64,000 nt of DNA from Cloeon dipterum. Taxonomy: Eukaryota > Arthropoda > Insecta > Ephemeroptera > Baetidae. The notes under the pieces are model-generated. The model ran no database searches. It had not been told where the DNA came from and worked only from the letters and a program-made list of their open reading frames with translations. The position numbers and the translations under genes are program-made. The DNA lies in the NCBI RefSeq assembly GCF_949628265.1, contig NC_088786.1, forward strand, positions 30,029,681 to 30,093,680, given 5' to 3'. This document shows, piece by piece, positions 59,401 to 64,000 of this stretch (position 1 is the first letter of the stretch; the number at the start of each line of letters is the position of its first letter).

Positions 59401-61557
59401 CTGGCCAGACGAACGGAGCGACAAACACGTGTACATGTGCGCGCAAAGCTCAATGACTCGCGAAAAACGGCCGACAAGCCATAATTCGCGGCTGAGATCA
59501 GCTCTTCGGCAGACTCATCGGACTCGTCGGGGGCGGCAGCGGTCAATTGCACGCGCAGCTCTCGCAACAATAAAGGGTTGAATCAGAGGAGCTATCGAGC
59601 AGAGCAACAGAAGGGGAAGTGTTGAGTAGTTTTTAGGTTGGTTCGAATTTCGGTCGAGTCTCGCCTCTTAATTCCTTGAACCGGCGTTTGATTTTCTCAA
59701 TTATACAGGGTTGGGAGCTCTAGACACTCGACTGCTATTTTGCTGTGTGTCTGATTCACATTTGTAAACCAAAAGAGCAGAAATAGCGCAATATTAAGAC
59801 TTTTGAGCCGCTCTTTTAATCGTCTTAAACAATCCTTGGAACCAAAATACAGTCTAAGTTGAAAACAATGTTTTTAATTAACAAAAAGGCCAAACAGTTG
59901 TTATAAAAATATCAAAGAATTAATTTAATAAAAAACGGTTACGTTATTTTAATTGCATTTGAACAAGGCAACACAATTTAACACCGGAAATTAAAATTAA
60001 ATTTTGTATCATGTAAAATATCGGCTGAACCTATTATAAATATTTTTTTTAATTAACGGCCAAACGATGTCATATTGAATAATTCTGTGAGTCCAACGAG
60101 CTGTCACAAAGCTCGCTTGGAACATTTTTCACGTCCCTGGTCGACTGAAGCATCGGGCAATGGGCCAATTTCCCATTTCAGGCTTTCGCTCGTTGCGGCT
60201 CTCGGTCACTCAATTCGGCCGCCACTTATTATATTTCGCGTCGGCACCTGCCCGCTGCGGTGCAGTGGCTCGGCAAAAAGTGGTGTGCGTGGTCTGCTCC
60301 CTTATATATGACCCAAGGTTTCCTCCACGAAATTGAATTTGGCACTAAAATTGCAGCGCCCTCCTGGCTGCCGCTTTCGCTTGCAAATCGAGCAATAACT
60401 CGTGCGACGAGCTCTGAATTCCGAACGCTCTGCATTAATTTCGCCAGCGCAATTTGGCCTTTATGGCTGATAAGGGTGCAAAATTCCCGCTCGCGACACT
60501 GCCTGCTTGCTGGCCGAGGAGCCTTTTCCGCCGTCCCGGTTGATAATTAAACTTGTATAAACGATTTGTGAATTTTCCCATGGCTGGTGGGCGTGTCAGG
60601 CAGAGAAAATTAAGAACTTGAGAAATCCTGCATCGATTTATTTATACCCTCTGCATGCCGAGTGAAATTAGAAAATTAGCAAAGACTATTTTTTGTGCAA
60701 TCTTTTTTTTAGTATATTGACGAACTAAAGGAGAGGAGGACAAACTTAAACACGTATTATCCCAGTGAATTCATGAATAGCACCAGATTGTTACTGACTC
60801 ATGGACGAAAAATTAAGTTAATTTTTTTTATTAAACACCGACGTTATCATGTGAAATTAACTATTGAGAATTGAGACTTATATTCCATATTTAAAAGAAG
60901 CAACCTTGGTGAGACATATTATGTTTTTTTTTAAATTTTGGTTTTGTATTTAACTACAAACCGGTTTAGAAATTACATGATTTTCTCGTAGTCCAACACA
61001 AAAGGAAAAATTTGCAGAAAACCAGCATCATTTTATGCTGTTCTAGTTGACATCTGAATATTTGACTCCGCTTGTAACGGTTGATCAAAACAGGAAACCG
61101 AATTTTTCCTAAACTGTCACTTTTCACGTGACAAAAACAAATTTATCGTAACTTTAAATAAACTTTCCAGAAACCAGAATAATTCTATTTTCCTAATAAA
61201 GCAGAATAGTATATATCGTATATATGATCATTTTTCAAAAACTGTAAATTTAATCCACGCTCCTCATTATGTATAGCAAATAGTTTAAATTAGAAGAAAA
61301 ATCCCTCAAAAATCAAATTTGTTTATATTTTAATCTTTGAATTTTTGGCTGCAAACAATCATCTTTCTATAAAAAACTCGACTTCTTGCACTTCTTAGTC
61401 TGCTAATCCTTTTGGATTCATGGTAAATTTCTCCACGGCCCGAGCAAAATCACGCACTGTGGATATGAACGGAAAAAAAATCCGGATCATGGCAGATCGA
61501 AGAAGCCCGTTTATATCTCCCTTTGGTGAAATTAGCTAGAATAGCTAATGCCTTCCC

Positions 61558-61632
<75 letters not shown>

Positions 61633-64000
61633 TGTTTGGGTTGGGTGGTAGGCGGATCATATAATGAGCCGCGATTTCCCATCAGAAAGCAATCCATCAT
61701 GTGCGCACTCTATTAATTACATCAGCAAATTATCCTGCGATATCTGCGATCGAGAGGGGGCGGCCCTCGAAAGTGGGGGCGGCCTCACAATCAGTCAGTT
61801 CAGGGCAAAATACGCACGGTGGAAGAAGCCAAAAACGGGCGCGTGGCCAAGATTGCTGGCTGTCGTGATTTTTTATCGCGGTTGTTGCAGATGATATATC
61901 GCTGCTTGCCCATTATGTGTGCGCGACGGCCGCAAAAAACGGCAACACACAATCTTTTGTCGGTGCGACGCGAATTTTTGCTCCATTTCCGCCTTTCCCC
62001 AGGCCCTTACGAATTCACGGCACACACGCGCGGCCAGCGTTCCGACTATTGCCGACTTATTCACACGATTGCTTTGTTCTTTATAAGAAATGCTGATGGA
62101 ATATTGATGATGACACCAACCCCTTTATGCCCGCTCTTTCGGGGGACCTTTACAGCGGAATTGTTCTCTTCCTTTCTGAATACCAATATTCTCGCAGCCG
62201 TTTTAAATTGCCAAATTCCAATGGCAACTTGTTGTCTGTACTAAATATCATGCCCTTTTGTGCTGGCAGTCAGGAAAATCGGCAACAGAGATGTAAATTT
62301 TATTTATAGATGGCTCATGGAGCCTCAAATTTTTAAATAAACACTTCAAGTTGAATATATGGATGATATTTAGATGATAAAAAATCCCAATTTGTTAAAT
62401 AAACCCAATATTGCGTTTTAAAAATCTGCAATTTTTCCTTAGAATACAATTGTTTTTATTTTGCTAAACTTACTATAAGAGTAGTAGCTTCAAAACTGTA
62501 CAAAACTTTAAACTATAATAATTTAGTGTTATGCGCCTAAAGTGCGTTTAGTAAATTTTTATATTCAATTGTGATTAACTGATTTAAAGTGCACGCTTTT
62601 AAACAAATTTTCGCATTTTTCATTAATGCACTAATAGTGAGCAATAAAATGATAGATGACAAAAAATAAACTTTGCAAAACCACTATTTCAGTAACTGGT
62701 TTCACAAAATCTTTTTTATAACATATTAATGATTGGAAATCTTCATTTTTCCATCTTTTATTTCGTAGAAAATCTTATTTTATTTACGATAAACGCAAGT
62801 AAAAGGGAATATTCCCAAAATGAATCATTTCCTCTTCTTTCTTTGATTAAAAAAACAGTAGTATATTTTTCCACATTTGCACAGGGAAATTTCGCAGCCC
62901 AGAACGAAAAATGTGTGGATATACATGTGCTCTAAAATTTCACCATCACCAAATGCTTCTAATTTTAAAAAAAAAATACACAAATGAATTTGGGCCATTA
63001 GGTTTGAAATTTTTATGAATGTTTGCGCTGAAAAGGTCTTAATTTATTGTGACAAAATTAAGCAATGTTTTTTTTAAGATTTTGTTTACGCGATGCTTTT
63101 TCGCTTCACCGATTCAAATAACAAAAGAGTAATTTTCCCATCAGATGCGTCCAGGAGGAACAACAGCCGTAGAATTTAGAAATAGATCACCGTATGAGCG
63201 ATTTGCACTGCAAATTCGTTATTCTTTACTACTTGACCATCACATTCACAAAGAGGGTGTATGATACATAATTTCTCGCTGCTGGCATTTGAAATGCAAA
63301 CGGGAACGTGCACTTTGCCCTGCACTTTTCCCCTTCCTACGTGGCAGCAAAGCTTACAACAGCAGCAGCTTTTGCAAGTTAACGCGATCGTGCTGGTTGC
63401 CGGGATTTTCTGCCCTTTTGACGCAATTTTTCAAGCTGGCTGGCGAGAAGCTTTTAAAGTGGCTTCTGCTACTGGCGTGTGTGTGTTGTGTTGTTGTCAC
63501 AGTCGCTAATGAAATCTTAATTAGTCCACTCACTCACGAAGTGCGTATTCTCTCGAGGGCCCATGAGTGCAGGGCAACTTCCAGACTGTTTGGGAGACGC
63601 TGCTGCCTAGATAATTTGTCACTCTCAACTTTTTGCTCCCGTTTTACGCAGCTCTTCCCTCTCGGGGTTTAATTAAATTTTTGTTTATGCGCCGTCATAC
63701 GCTAGACAAATCGCCGTCTAGAAGTTTCTCGAGATAAGAGGCAATTTAAGTGGTAAAATGGCTAGACCCAACTATCAGAAATTCACAAATCATGTAGCGT
63801 GTTTTAAAACGGGAAAGCTAATCCATGCGGCACATTAGAAATTAAAATTTGATTGGTGGTGCAGCTCATTAGCATATTGGATCAACGAAATTATTTTACT
63901 TTCATGCTGTGGGCTTGTGTTGCGCAGGGAGGGAGAATGAATTACGTACAATTCAGCACTGTTTTTTTTTACTTACAGGGAAACCCTTGCGATGAAAAAT
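56455..64000 (-). other. Presumed long intron of the CCAP-receptor-like gene
   Basis: No further receptor exon is recognisable on the minus strand here, so this is probably intron unless another gene intervenes. GC-richer islands with CG dinucleotides occur at about 56540-56900, 58270-58640, 59160-59560, 60070-60560, 61740-62060 and 63290-63660, separated by AT-rich DNA; this spacing is reminiscent of clustered regulatory modules. A (GA)34 microsatellite is at 61561-61628. A plus-strand cysteine-rich frame at 57600-57815 is noted under findings but not called. Confidence 0.4.
61561..61628 (+). repeat. (GA)34 microsatellite
   Basis: 68 bp of uninterrupted GA dinucleotides, readable as GAGA-factor-type sequence. 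It lies in the presumed receptor intron. Confidence 0.97.

Noticed and set aside
59109-59570. 153-codon minus-strand frame, tested as an upstream exon of the CCAP receptor
   Set aside because: It lacks hydrophobic transmembrane segments matching TM1-TM5 and any receptor motif such as DRY; likely a GC-island chance frame.

Overview
This is a 64 kb piece of eukaryotic, almost certainly insect (at least arthropod), nuclear DNA. It carries about thirteen protein-coding genes with many short spliced exons, AT-rich introns and spacers, and introns often only about 50-60 nt long. An insect/arthropod is suggested by a crustacean-cardioactive-peptide-type receptor, a single Sesquipedalian gene, an insect-like RpL29 and a TAL1/HLH3B-type bHLH gene. 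I cannot name the species. Exon coordinates were built by hand from splice signals, reading-frame phase and remembered family alignments; all summed CDS lengths are multiples of three.

Layout: (1) 1-8.5 kb holds the bHLH factor HLH3B/TAL1 (minus). Its large intron carries a 2.06 kb non-autonomous hAT-like transposon with an exact 8-bp target duplication and a strand-switching minisatellite of about 1.5 kb. (2) 9-18.8 kb is a dense housekeeping cluster: ABCB8 (minus) head-to-head with NUDT9 (plus), which converges on RpL29 (minus), which is head-to-head with condensin II subunit H2 (plus). (3) 20.4-25.2 kb holds the AMPylase FICD (plus) converging on a Sesquipedalian/PHETA PH protein (minus), which is head-to-head with kinesin-13. 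(4) 25.2-34.6 kb is kinesin-13 (KIF2A/Klp10A, plus). (5) 36-42.7 kb is the RING E3 Topors (plus), whose RING-splitting intron holds an LTR-element remnant. (6) 43.3-49.5 kb holds cytosolic aspartate aminotransferase (plus) converging on a C18orf21-like gene (minus), followed by RAD51D (minus). (7) 50-64 kb is mostly non-coding and contains the last two exons of a CCAP-receptor-like GPCR (minus); its remaining exons must lie beyond the window.

The genes do not form one pathway. The arrangement is a compact animal neighbourhood of divergent and convergent pairs. Unexpected structure is concentrated in introns and spacers: the hAT/minisatellite composite, a small dispersed inverted-repeat element present twice, a second small inverted-repeat element, an LTR/primer-binding-site remnant, a palindrome bracketed by 10-bp direct repeats, and three GC-AG introns all using the donor GCAAGT.
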